A stretch of 64,000 bases of DNA from assembly GCA_036429605.1 (NCBI GenBank), contig JAVFKD010000016.1:1302001-1366000 (forward strand), written 5' to 3'. Below the pieces are notes generated by a model, which saw only the letters and a list, made by a program, of their open reading frames with translations, had not been told where the DNA came from and did no database searches. A program made the position numbers and the translations under genes. This DNA is from Cladobotryum mycophilum (lineage: Eukaryota > Ascomycota > Sordariomycetes > Hypocreales > Hypocreaceae). This document shows, piece after piece, positions 40,745 to 53,700 of this stretch; within the stretch, counting starts at the first letter, position 1, and each line of letters opens with the position of its first letter.

Positions 40745-43700
40745 ATGAATCCCCCACAGAGACCCGGAGCCCAGCCTGTTGCTTTGCCGCCGCGGCCGCA
40801 GGTTGGCATTGAGCGATTGCCTACTAGGCATTTGGCGACGGAACCGCGAGAGTCTATGAACTGCAAGTCATGTCGGAAACGAAAGGTGAGCTTGCTTTGC
40901 CCCGGTGGCCGAGGCTTGCCGATTTGCATCTCCCCATGTCGGATCTAATACTTACCTTTTCTTTTTCTTTTCTTGCCATCTAGATCAAATGCAACCGGCT
41001 CCGTCCCTCATGTGAAGCTTGCCAGGTCTTTCAATGTCCTTGTATATATGGTGAGCGCCCTCTCTTTTCTTGCGATACCGTTTAAAGAACGCCCGGCATT
41101 TTGCCTCGGAGTCTCGGAGTACCTATATCTTGGGGAATATATTACTAAGCTATACATGGTTGTACTATAGATGCCGTACCGAAGAAGCGCGGTCCCAAGA
41201 CGGACGTTCTAGAAGCTCTGCTAAAGAGGGTCGATGGGTTGGAAGCAAAGTTGAAGGAGAAGAATGCCGAGGGCGAGCGGACGTCGCAGTCGACGACACA
41301 AGATCCCGCGGCCGAGTCATCGTCGTCCATATTGAAAACAGAACCGACCGAGCCCGATACGTCAGAACCGGCGGCGAAGCGAGTAGCCATCGAAGACAAC
41401 TCTTCTCCCGCGATTAGAGAGTTACCCGTATATTCTCCGCGGACACCTGCGGTCGGGTTCGTGATGCCGTCACCAGAGTCTTGGTCGCCGTATCGTAATA
41501 CTGATGCTCAATACAGAGAACCCGCCACTCCTCCTATACACACCGATGTCCTCCTCGATTCCTTCTTTACCCGTTTTCACAATAAACCATATCACATCCT
41601 CGACGAGTCCACTGTGCGAAAACGGATACAATCCAACCAACTCCCCACATATCTGTTTGATGCGATTGCTGCCGTTGCCGCCAAGTATGTTGTTTAGCTC
41701 TGCATCATGTTACCAGTCAACTAACCCATGTAGACACACGCTGCATCCGAACGGCTATCAGGCCGCAGCCAAGCTCAGCGAGGAATATGCAGCACGTGCA
41801 AGGAGTGCCATCGACGCCGATGAACCATGCATCGATGCGCTTCAAGCCCTCTTGCTGCTGGTACTTGCCTATATAGCCGGTGGCAAGGGCAAGAAGGCAT
41901 ACATGCTCATGAGTACACATCACCAATTCCCCCTTCACCCATGACTTGAAAAAACTAACAATTCCGTAGCCAGCGCTGTGGGCATGATTATGGCTCTTGA
42001 GCTTCATCGCGAGATTGACCCTTCTATTCGAGTACCACCAAGCGAGCGTGAGCTGAGGAGACGGATATTTTGGGCGTGCTATCTCCTCGACCGATATGCC
42101 GCCTCGGGCTCCAAACGTCCTTCACTCATTAGCGACGAGTCCATCTTTTTGCGCCTTCCCTCGTGGGCCCCGACCCCCTCGGCTCTCCCCATCGATGGCG
42201 AGTTCTTCCTCTGTGGCTCCAATCTACAGTATTTTCAGGGCACCGGCAAGAAATCGCAAGGCGGTACGGGTATGCTCATCGACATCACGCGTATCCTCGG
42301 CGTGACAAATCGATATTTGGCGGCGGGTGGTGTCAAGGGCGACTCGCATTTCCCATGGCACTCGTTATCAAACTTGTCAAAGATTCGACAGGATCTGGAT
42401 GTCTGGTTCTCTGGAACTGAGAACCTGTTTTCCAGCGTTGATGCCATCTTGGGCCAGGCCGACTCTACTGTGCTTGTTCTCAGCAAGCTCATCTACCACT
42501 GCATTCACTGCTTGATATATCGACCTTTTCTCCCAATCAGCTTAGCTGAACTAGCTGGGAGCGGCCAGCACCAATCGTGGCAAATTGAAGCAACAAATAT
42601 GTGCTTCTACCACGCAAATTCCATTGCGGAACTCATCGGGGTTAGTAAGCAGAGCGGCAACATCGAGTGGCCCCCTTTCGTCGGCTACTGCATATGCACT
42701 GCCGGAACGGTACATATTCACGGAGCGCATTACGGTAAACAGGGCGCTGGTCCTGAGATGGCCTTTTTCAGCTCCTCGGCCGACTTCCTCTCTCAAGAGA
42801 TCCAGCTGCTGGGGGAGCTGCGGTACACATGGGCGATTGTTCAGCATCAGCGGGATACGCTCCAGCGTCTATACGAGGCTCATGGTGAGCTTGTGACCAA
42901 AACTCTGTCGGGAAACCCGATGCGATTTGCGCCTGGCTTTCAACTGGAGGACTTTTTCGACAGGTATTCGAACATTGGTGGGCCTGGTGGTGTTTCATTC
43001 CACTTTGATACCGCCAATCTGAGCTTGTCGGATGAGATGATTGACTTTGCCAACGAGCCCAAGACAATACCCGAGTTGCAAGCGCATCCAGCTTGGGGAG
43101 GCGATCGACCGAACCTGAAGCGAAAAACCACGTCGCAGTCACCCCATCAGCATGTTCTCGATATGAAGACCCATGGCAATCCTCAAACTCAAACTCATAC
43201 GCCAGCCTTGGCCGCCGCGACATACCCCCTCGAAATTCCATGGCTATCCAAAACACCATGATGCCGCCACATTCCTCTCCTGGTATGGGCACAATGTCTT
43301 CCATGCTTCCGGCGCACATGGAGCAGCCTCCGCCACCGCAACACATGTCCATGCGAACCCCGGATGTCACAAGTCCCAACGGTACCACCGTGGCTGGTTA
43401 TGGGCTTACGCACAGCCCCCAAACTGCCCCTGGAGGCATGACTCCGCTGGCGGGCATTTCATTCAGCCCTGCTTATAACTACAACATGGTTACCACGCCT
43501 AGTAGCAGCGGCCAACCGGTTATTAATGATGGCAGCGGTGGTTATGATGCCATGTTTGGAATGCCGACCAACGCCTTTGGCAGTCCGGCGGGATGGTCTG
43601 GCCATCCAATGGGACACACAACGCCAGGAGCTGCTGCGCCCAGCCCCAGCACGAAGAGCAACGCGGGAAGCACCGGCACCGCAGGAGACGAGAAAGACCC

Positions 43701-43806
43701 CTTCATGACTCTTTTGGAGCAGCTCGCCAACGATGAGCATCGCCAACAGAACGGGCTGAAGAATGACCTCGATTTCTATCTCAGCACTACGAGCGGCCAT
43801 TCATAA
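40745..43806 (+). CDS. Zn2Cys6 (Gal4-type) transcription factor with fungal_trans domain, one frameshift
   Basis: Five exons: 40745-40885, 40984-41050, 41171-41684, 41734-41912, 41970-43806. The binuclear cluster is split by intron 1: Cys40, 43, 50, 57, 60 and 67, with the basic loop CRKRKIKCNRLRPSC, followed by a basic linker (PKKRGPKTDVLEALLKRVDGLEAKL) forming a short coiled-coil. The fungal_trans (fungal-specific transcription factor) region spans about 165-500: LLDSFFTRFHNKPYHILDE, RELRRRIFWACYLLDRYAA with the usual KRPSLISDE. A Pro/Gly/Ser/Met-rich C-terminal half ends with FMTLLEQLANDEHRQ and DLDFYLS. Frame 2 coding stops being conserved at the C5 run 43225-43229 and continues in frame 1; one missing C restores 912 residues. 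Target genes are unknown; the middle region resembles the broad XlnR/AcuK-type class only in domain layout. Confidence 0.9.
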
Positions 43807-44555
43807 TGTATTGGGAACTATTTTGTATGAGGGTGATTACACATCTACCATTGGTAACTCCATGTTACTTGAAGCTCCATGCTTGCAAGTCTCGGGTTAA
43901 GGGCATATATACGGGAAAATGGGTTGGGGAAAAACATCATCATCATCAAGGGACATATTGGGCGGTTACATTCGTATTTTACCTTTTTTTCTCTCTCTTT
44001 CTTTTCGGGTAGGGGTGTTTTATACTTACAGAACCTTTCATGTGACTGGGTCACGGTTCAACACATTTGGTGGGAGGCGGGAAACAAGAAACCCTGTATC
44101 AATTATGTTGGTGTTTGTTTAAGGAGGGGGATTTATATTTTTTTTATTATATTCCACGTGGTACGAGGGGGAAGGTGGGAGGGGGAGGCGTACATATGGG
44201 GAGAAAGGTTTTGAGCCTCATTTCCATTTTGATTACGTCTATACACTTGCATTTTGTTTTTATTATTGGGGCGGATATCTTGTCGTTTTTGTTTTGTTTT
44301 TGGTTTTGTACTGTTTTTTTATTGCTTTTGTAAAGAAGAGGTACAGGTAATGGAGGAAATTTAGGGTATATGGATGTGGAAAACATATATATATATATGG
44401 GGTACTTTTTCTTCACTCGTTTTTTCTTTCTTCTTTTTTTTGGATTTGTGTGTGAGCGTGCTATAGAGATGCATAGTATATAGATGCTGTATATATATAT
44501 ATATATGTCTATATCATGGGGAAAATATCTTTATATCCTATAAACGGCTGCCTTT
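43807..44555. other. Intergenic, convergent 3' regions (Zn2Cys6 / MFS)
   Basis: 749 bp, T-rich on the plus strand, with two AT dinucleotide runs at 44385-44398 and 44490-44506. No coding signal. Confidence 0.6.
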
Positions 44556-46611
44556 TTATACAGCGTCGTCGTTCTCGAGTAGAGGTGTTTGTGATTCATC
44601 TTGTGTAGTCGTCCTCGTCCTCGTCGTTGTATTGTTGGAAATTTCTTGTTTTGGTGCCGTCCAACCCGTTGCGGCTTGGAGGACCATGACGACGAGGACG
44701 AGCGCCGCGGCGGCTTGCCACACGCCCCTCATGGCGCCGGCGTAGCCCTCTACGGCGACCTGCCTGTCCTCCGGGGAGAGGCCGCCGTGGTGGACCAGCT
44801 CGGGGGAGCCGAGGAGCTTGGAGATGAGGAGGTGCCGGGCCTCGGTGAGGTTGGAGCCGTCCCCGCCGTCGAGGGCGAGGTATCCGGCCACGAGGTTGGC
44901 GCGCAGGAGGCGGTAGAAGATGCCCCCGCCGATGGAGGTGCCGAAGCTGCCGCCGAAGCCCCGGAAGGTGGCGAGGAGGCCGGTGGTGATGTACTCTGTG
45001 TCTGGGTGGCTGAGGTGAAGGAGGTGGACGAGGGTGTAGTTCATGGTGACGCCCATGACTATGCCGTTGGCGCACACCATGAGGACGAAGGGGACGGACG
45101 AAGAAGGGTTGGGGTATCCCGTGAGGGAGCCGATGGCGTAGAGGATCACGTTGAAGGCTGTGGTGGACAGCAGAGCGGGGAGCCAGTAGGAGCCGCCCCG
45201 GCGGATGTGCAGCCACCCGACGACCAGGCCGCCGACGCTGAGGCCCAGGTTGGTGGGCACGAGGACGGAGCCGGCGCGGGCGGGCGGGGCGGCTTGGACG
45301 GCGAGCATGAAGATGGGGGCGTAGAAGAGGACGGTCCAGCGGGCGGACATGAGGCCTAGCTGGGCGAGGCAGGTGAGGAGGACGCCGCGGGAGGAGAGGA
45401 CCTTGAGGGGGATGATGGGGGAGGGGGCGAGGCGGTACTCTGTTAGGATGAAGAGGAGGAGGGTGAGGAGGGAGAGGGCGAGGAGGAGGGGTTGGATGTC
45501 GCCTGCGAGGCCGGTGAGGAAGAGGACGATGGTGGATGTCTGTTTTTTTTTAAATGGGGGTTAGTTAGTATGAAGGGGTGATATAACGTTGAGAGTGGTT
45601 TGAGGGGGGTTTGGGAGTTTGATGGTTTGAAGGGGATTTTGGGGTTCAGTGGTTTGGTGGTTTAGAGATTCAGGGGGGTCATACCAGGAGAATGGCGCCG
45701 AGATAGTCTATCTTTGTGGAGGGTTTGTCTCCTGCTGATGTATCGTTTGGAGAGGACATGTCTGGGAGACTGAGATAGATTCCTAGGCCGGAGAGGAGCA
45801 CAAAGGGGGCTTGGCCCCATAGTAAAGGTCGCTAAAAAAACACATTAGAAGCTGCAAATGCACAAAGAAGTGAAGATATCGGGGGTTTCTTCTTCTTCTT
45901 CTTCTTCTTCTTCTTCTTCTTCTTCTTTTTTTTTTTTTTTCAAACTTACCCATCCAACAACGGGGAGCAAGGCCCCATACACGGCCGCACCACAGGACAC
46001 GCCCATGGTAAACGCCGCATTCACAAGCCCGATGAAGAAGCCCCTATTCTTCTTGGCCGTCAACTCAATCACGAAGATGACAGCCAAGGTGACCACCCCG
46101 GCGGCAGCAGAGCCCATGACCACGCGGCCCAGGATAAACGCGCGAAAGGAGCTCGCCCGCGAGGCCACCAGGCAGCCCAGGGAGAAGAGCCCCGCGGTGG
46201 GCAGGACGATGGCGCCCGGGGAGAAGATGCTGGCGAGGCGGCCGACGATGGGGGTGAGGGAGGAGAGGGCGATGAGGTAGCAGGTTGTGAACCACATGGT
46301 CTTCTCGTGGGCGTCTAGGTCGTCGGCTAGGGTGCCCTGGATCATGGTCATGCCGGACATGTTGGTGGCCTGGATGAAGATGAGGAGCCAGAGGCTGAGG
46401 GCTAGGAGGGCGCCTTGGGAGGGGCTGAGGGGGTATTTGGGAGTGTCTTTTTGTTGGTCCTGGTTTTGGTCTTGGTCTGGGTTTGAGACTGGGTTTGAGT
46501 TTGAGGTTGGTGATGTGCTGGTGATGGTGATGGCGGTGGTATCAGGGTTATCTTGAGTTGTTGATGATGCTCCTCCTGTTGCTCTCGCTGCGCATGTTGA
46601 GCCATCATGGT

Positions 46612-46642
<31 letters not shown>

Positions 46643-46702
46643 TAACAGTGCAGTCTCTTCAGACACACCCAACCCATCCTTCTCACGGGTCTTGGTAGCC
46701 AT
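44556..46702 (-). CDS. MFS transporter, Vba/Fnx-like (vacuolar basic amino acid or drug:H+ type)
   Basis: Three exons: 46702-45950, 45831-45685, 45539-44556; introns 118 and 145 nt (GTAAGT...TTTAG, GTATGA...AACAG), 627 residues. The N-terminal 90 residues are hydrophilic, with a Ser-Gly repeat tract and an Asn/Asp/Gln-rich stretch. Membrane segments begin at about 98 (ALLALSLWLLIFIQAT). MFS motif A-like sequence is LTPIVGRLASIF; motif C-like GRVVMGSAAAGVVTLAVIFVIELTA follows. About 14 hydrophobic segments fit the DHA2/Vba-Fnx group, in which relatives such as Vba1-3 move basic amino acids into the vacuole. The C-terminal tail carries TPLLEND, a dileucine-like sorting signal. Substrate assignment is by family only; a plasma-membrane drug exporter of the same group is the alternative. 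It converges with the Zn2Cys6 gene. Confidence 0.85.
45887..45940. repeat. (TTC)n plus T-run inside MFS intron 1
   Basis: About thirteen TTC units followed by about fifteen T. On the transcribed strand this is A-run then (GAA)n, beginning only about nine nucleotides after the GTAAGT donor. Confidence 0.9.
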
Positions 46703-46889
46703 GGTATATATGTATATACGTATATGATATCCTTGCTCTCTTTATCCAGCACTCATCAGCATTTGTAGAGTTGCAAAACGAAGCCGAGGCACAGACGTTT
46801 GTTGGTTCAACAGCATTTATATCAAAAAAAATGAAACAATGAAACAATTATTTTGCGGGGAAACCAGCAAGTAATATAGAGATAGAAGA

Positions 46890-46890
<1 letters not shown>

Positions 46891-46921
<31 letters not shown>
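46891..46921. repeat. (TA)15 microsatellite
   Basis: 31 nt of perfect TA alternation about 190 bp upstream of the MFS start. Read directly. Confidence 0.92.
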
Positions 46922-46924
<3 letters not shown>

Positions 46925-47730
46925 CAAATCAAATAGTTTTATGCAGGCGCCTTTTTAAAAGAGAAAGCTGAAGGATTTTTTTATCTCAATAAGGGTTTTC
47001 TTAGTCTTGGCTTTTTGTTGGAGATGCCGAGGATGTTCAACGGGTATTGTTTGCACTATGAGTTGGAGTGTCTGAGCGGTGACGATGGGCGATGAGAATA
47101 AGAAGATGGTGCTGGTGTTGGTCGCTGGTGGTAGTGGCAGTTGGTAGTGGTAGATGCAGTGGTAGATGCAGTGGTAGAGGTAGAGGTAGAGGTAGAGATA
47201 GTGATAGTGATGGTGGTGGTTGGCAGTAAGTTCAAAGGTTGGAAGAAAAGAAAGATGCCGTAATCCCCGATGACGCGATTCCAACGCTGACGGAGTAATT
47301 AATTAATGCTGGCCAAGATGACTGGATTCATTTCACTCATTATGCGCTGCATATCAAAGAAGATTTGAGAGCTGAAAGAGAGAGAAAAAATACTCTTCTT
47401 TTCTGATGATTGTGATGATGTTTATGGAGTACATGGGCGTGGGCTTTTTATTGCATAAAAGTCGATAGGCGGTAGTGGCAAACATCTGGCCCATCGTGGG
47501 CAAGCTGGCAACCTAATAGAGATTCAAGAGGCTTACTCTACTTTACTCAACCAACACCAAACGACTCACTACCAACGACGACGACGAAGATGAAATTAAT
47601 TTTGACATCTTGATAATGATCAGATATATATATAAATATAAAAAGAAGCTTGCATCTCATCATCTACTCCCCTTGGAAGCCCATGCGCTGCAACCGCGAG
47701 CCTACATTGAACACCCACCGTCCAGCAGAC

Positions 47731-47771
47731 CTACCTACCTACCTACCTACCTACCTACCTACCTACCTACC
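47731..47771. repeat. (CTAC)10 microsatellite
   Basis: Ten perfect tetranucleotides, read directly; related TACC words are scattered across the window. Confidence 0.92.
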
Positions 47772-50700
47772 TTTGAAGAACCTATATTGATATCACATAG
47801 TTGAACCTTCAGAGTCTTTTTCCCTCTCCTTTCACTGTTTGTGTTGGTATATAATAGGTAGAAATGCCAACCATTCATGCCAATACATGTTGTTGAAGCA
47901 TCCACGATGATCCCAGAGTTAGTCGAAGCAAATCATGAAGCTTCCTGGGCTCAATCAACACGCAACTACTTCACACAAAACTAGACCTGCGATTAAACCT
48001 CAGTAACTCGTTTCACATCTATATAGTCCCTTATTATTTTCTATTATATAAAAACAAATCAAACTTGGTCATCTTGGACACAATCTCTCAAGCTGCGCAC
48101 CTAAACGTAAACCCAACACGAACCTCATCCGCAAGAAAACACTCATCACCAAGAGATTTATCACATCAACTCAAATCTTCAACACACCTTTATGTATACA
48201 ATAATTATAATCTCCTTCTCTGACCTCTATTTTCCACTTCTTCATTACACAAAGTGACACAAGTTTGATCCCCTTGAGCTTGCCCTATGAAACAGCAAAT
48301 GGACACCTAGCCCAACCCCTCAACCCTTCAAACCAGCGCTCTAAGATACATGAAGCAACGATGACTCAAAATGATGACACATGAATACGTTTCATCCCAA
48401 GTAAACGGATCAAACCGTTGGGCGCAGCGTCAAGCTACTGCCCTTGAAACATACACGTGGCAGCATACATATAGGCCACGACCGCACAAGAGGCCAATGA
48501 AATAAACTAGTCACCTATATTGAGCCCTCATACAGCATCTTCTGAAATAACACTGTAACCTATATCGCGAATGCCCATGGGTCTCGTATACATATACTCC
48601 AGTATATATTGCAGATTGCGCAAAACCACTTCACGTCGTTGACATAAACTCCACTGGTCACACGTTACCTGCATTGCTGTGCGACTCTACAGAATACCCA
48701 CACAGGCTGTATCTGATAAAGAAATCATAAGATGGTAGAGAAGTTTTTTTTAAAAAAATCCATAATTAATATAAATTTCTGCAAATTAGGCAATCGGCTC
48801 ATATATTACTCAGATCATCACAAACCCCCCCAAAACGTAGATCCTGCTACAGGGTATGCAATCCTCCTCAACCAAACGCACCAGCACCCCGTCTTGCAGC
48901 GACAGCATTCATTCATATAGTCTAGGGCCATATATGACGGTCTAATGGAATGTTACCGTGATTCGTTTACCCGTCATTTCTTTGGATTTCGTCGTCCGTC
49001 TGGCATCTATATGCTGCACCTATAAAACCAAGCAACGTAGCACACCGAAAAAGAAGGTGAGAGAAGCAACTCAACGCCATACGCTCAGACACTCTCCCCA
49101 TTGCAACCCCATACATACGTGTATAGCCAATGCTCTTGAACCCTCTGATATGAACTATTCCATTCTGGCAAGTCACATCCAGGGACCCTGTTCACGCCCT
49201 ACGTCAACCATTTGAAACATGGACAAATCAACAATTCGTCTCCAAACGATCTAGACTCCCAAGACTTTAACCTCCTGCTGGGCAAAGGGGACGCTTGCCC
49301 GATGAGCATCCAGCACCACAAAGGATGCAACGTCGCCAAAATTGATATGCATATGCGAGATTTGCGCCCACCTTGCTAGCGCCGGTAGAGTCCTCCCTTC
49401 GTCTCGCAAGACGGCCAACTTTCCCATGCCCTGTTGACACCGCATGAAACGATTCAGTCTCGAATGGAAACATCTTCTCCCCTTTTGGCACGAGAGAAAA
49501 CAAAACAAAAAAAGCTATTGACACGGGACGTATTTGAGCTGGAGGGGTCTGTGGCGGATAAGCTGAAATGAGCGGAACAGCTGAGCACGGGACGCGTTTG
49601 TGGCCACCCTTTTATGCCGTTCTTTGCACAGAAATGATTCCTTGATAGGAGAATTATGCCTGCATGAGAATCCCCGAGCCGTTGGCCACTCAAATGCGAG
49701 TATTCCGTGGACGACACCCTCATGTAAATCCTTTCTCCCTTGAGAAGCGGCCCTTGCCAACAAGGGGAGAGACATCTGAACCAAAATCTTGTCAATACGG
49801 AAAAACTCAACGCTGACATCACTTGTTGCCGACAATGTCTTGAAATCCGGCGACATTCTTAGGTTGCTATAATCGCATACGTGGTGCATTCCTTTTCCAT
49901 CTCATGTTTCACAAATATGGCCCGCCACTGATGTTGCTTTTTTTTCTTTTTCGCCCCAAATGGTTTTGTTGTCATGCTCGAACCCATGGGATGCTACACA
50001 TCATAAATTCTCGATATTTTTGGCCAAATTTCCCATTAGGGAGTAAACTATTCGAAAGGAGGACCCATTTGCCGCAGTCTGAGCCGTGTTCCGGTTCTTC
50101 AGAATGACATGGTGAACACAACTCATCGCATTATCGTAGACCTAATTAGGACCGATAAAACCTCGCGCCGACCATCTTTCTTTTTCCATACCGGCAATAT
50201 CACTCCTTCACTTTGCACTTGATGGAGGATTCAAATCTTCGGAGGAACCCGAGACCAAGCTTGCTGTCTTTCATCTCGACTGCTCGGAGCTTTTTTATTC
50301 GCAACGCTTGACATGATAGCCTACAGTTGTCTCATGTCATGTGATGGTTCGTGAGTGGGTGGGCGGTGTCCCTGCCGTGATCGTCTCCCGAACGCCTTCC
50401 TGGTTTGCTGCACTATCGTAGCGAGAATATGTCATCCATAAGAAGCAAAGAGAATATGCCTGATATGCGCCGTGCCGATAGTTGCTGTCAGGGCACTTGC
50501 TTGACGCCACTTGGGAAAGGAGACATGAGCCGACGGGGGGCGAGCTGGTGATGGAATCTTCAATTCTTGGCATAATCTGATATCTGAATGGTGATTGATG
50601 GAAGCAGTGTTGAGCCTGCGGGGGCCCCGGCAGGGGTGATTGGTCTTAGCCCTGTTGACGACAATTTGCAAATGCTGCTAGTGGGCAAGTATTATTGTTT

Positions 50701-53700
50701 GAAAGACTCCTATTCAAGATACTTGTTCACTAACATTTGCGTCTTAAAATACGCGACAGCCGGGCGAGGCACGGATTTGAAGCTGCGCGCATGGACAAAC
50801 TGGACAGCACACGCAACTTTCTTTGACAGGTAGAGACGAATGGCCGTTTCCGTCCAAAGTTGAGACTGTCACCGCATCCATGATTCAACCCCAGACAGAT
50901 GCCGGAGAGATATTCTGTTGGTCGTACAGGTACAATGAGTTAATGCTGTAAGAAAGCCACGTTTAAGGAGTGCCGAGTCTGGAGAAGATGGAGCACGGAC
51001 AGAGGCACGGCGCAAGATGTGGTCCTTGAGATACTATAACGCAACACATGGCATGGCATGGCACTGACATCGTGGCAGCCTGGGCTCTGGAGCATTGAGT
51101 TTGACGCCGGATGTTGGTTCCAAGATGATTTGCTTTGCGCTTTGCTCTCTGCGCTTCTTGCAGCTACTGCGCCCAACAGCCACGGGTTGGCGATGGCTTC
51201 AGGCCTGATAACGGCAAGGCCCAATTCCTAGCCAACAATATCAAAGGGAGATGCATCAGCTTGCAGCATTTGTGGGATGCCGGAAACACATCCGACAAAT
51301 GTCAAACATGGCCGCATGTGCGCCTTCTCCTGGTGTGGGTGAGCAGACGGCTAAGATCACCAGGCAACCACTTTTACTTGCTAGTCGACCGCCATGACGA
51401 GCGTCGTGTGGCGGTTCGAGCTGAGTTCTGCGGAGATCTTCAGTGTCACCAGAAGGCCTTTCCACTCGTGCCAATGCAACTCCAGAACTGTCTCGTCTGA
51501 CGGAGGCTTGACGCTTGATATGCCACATATTATAGGGAAGCAAGCGTCGACTTGAAACAGCGTCTGACTTGAACCCCAGATTTTCCGAATCGTGTAACAT
51601 GTATGTAGGTAAGCTGCTTACGGATGTAATACGGCTAAGATCGTACGATGCATCGCCAAGTTTTTGGCGGGTTTTTTAGAAACTCGACTCGAGTTGCAAC
51701 GACTTTTTTTGTTTTTGTTTTCCATACTCGTTTCTTTGGTAAATAGGCAGCCATATAAACAGTGTCAACGGAATGGAGCAAAGCTCGCGCCAATTCCCGA
51801 AGGCGCACGAGCGAACCCGAGAAACTGGAACGGAGTTTGCAAATTGCTAAAATCGAGCAAAGCGGATTTGTCAAGATTGGGCTTGATGAGGCTTGCGATG
51901 AGAGGCGGCACACACACACACACACGCACACATGGCGAGGAGATGTTTCCTTCTGAGCTCGTGGTGGCTTTTCCGCGGGGTCCAGAGGGCCTATGAGAAG
52001 AGATAGAACTTCGGTGCCTGCAAGCAGAGGAGAAGCCACAGCAGCAAGCCACGCACCACGGAGAAGTTCGTGATGGGGTCAATGGGTATGAAATGCAAGT
52101 TCGTCCCAAACGAGAACAAGTTTGGAGGCTGACGATGCTCCGCGTAAATTCCTTTTTCTTAGTACACCCAAACCCCCAATCCCCTTTGCCAGGCGTCACC
52201 TCGACACCGACGGGTTGATCTGGGACGTGTCGGTGGCTGACAACGTTGCATTGTGGCAATTTGACAAGGCACATGATTGGTCCCGGCGTCATGGGAGAAG
52301 AAGAGGGTGTGGTGGATCTTCCAAAATAGCCGTGTGAAGCTTCCGGATCACGGTAGGACAAAGATGATTAATCGTAGTGCTCGCGCCTCGATTCTCAACA
52401 AGTTTGCTTTGTTGCTCTCGATATATGGGCTGTGGGAGCTCGAGCTTAGAGAGTCGAGACAAATCTAAAAAGGATGTTGAGCAGGAGAGAGGAGAAAAGT
52501 TATGGCCACTTTAACCGTTGTTGCCGTTCCACCGATTGCTCTTGCATCATCATCTGTAAGGTACAAAAGCTAAGTAGAGTGAGTACCTGAGCTCTGGGGA
52601 GGTACATGTCTCAAAGTACAGTACATCTGCGAGGTACCTCCAGAAAATGCATCCCTGCCAAAAGTTCCCGTCGCTCCGGTATTGCGCCGGCCATTACGTT
52701 CTTTGAGGAGACGGGCAGGAACCCAGCCCACTGAGAGAGGGAGGGGACCCAGAACCCAGAACACAGACGGGTAGGGCAAGTCGTCGTTTGGTTTAATGGG
52801 TAATGGGGTACGTACCCTCTTTTTTTTTTTTGACTGACTGACACGGACCTGACTGACTGTGCATCGACGCTGTATGTCTCTAATAACAGGATGGATGGAG
52901 GATGGAGGATGGAGGCTGCATGCATGCATTTCGCCTGATAGATAGGAGGGCAGATAGATTAGCAGTGAGTACCTACCTACCTTGGGCCCGACTTGATATC
53001 TTGGGGGGTCTGACTGTCGAGACATTGTCCAGCCACATTTTCCTATCAAGGCCAGAAAAGAAAAGAAAAAAACATCATCAAGCCTCATGAGGGCGAAATA
53101 GACATCCGTATCCTACTACACTCAATCACCTTGTGCTCACTCAGCTGAATATGATAGGCCCTATGGATTTTAGAGTAGAAATGTCTTTGATCCCTAAAGT
53201 GTGCCGCTGGTCCATCCCGCCTTGACAGTCGATATGATGGTGGTGGTTGTCTCTGGTTTATTTATTTTATTTTATTCTATTTTCCTTATTTTATTATTTT
53301 CTTTTTTCCCCTCACTCCCTCTTGCCTGCTTGCTTGCTTGTCAGGTTGCTCCCTCAACGGGTCGTGGTCGTAGTCAGGTCATGGTCATGTTCACGTTCAC
53401 GGTTCCTTTTTTTTCTTTTTCTTTTTTCTTTCAACGCAGGTGATGTTGATACGCCAACTCTGATTTACATCAATCTTAGACAAATTCGGGGACCATCGGG
53501 GACCATGACCCGCAATACAATTTTTTTTTCTTTCTCTTTCCCTTTCCACCAAAGAGGATCCATGATTGCCGCCTCTTCAAACATGTCAAGACTTTTTTTT
53601 CCCTTTTCGTTCTTTGCACAAGCAAGTACAAGGAATAAATCACTCACCCAAACCATTCAAGTCCTGTTTTCATTACCATCAGTTTGTTTCACACAAGTTA

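Noticed and set aside
44596..45359. 206-codon minus and 252-codon plus frames overlapping the MFS gene
   Set aside because: High-GC shadow frames of the transporter; the H/R/P-rich and G/E/D-rich compositions are frame artefacts.
40745..46702. Secondary-metabolite cluster (Zn2Cys6 factor next to an MFS transporter)
   Set aside because: No polyketide synthase, NRPS, terpene cyclase or tailoring enzyme lies nearby; two such genes side by side are common by chance.
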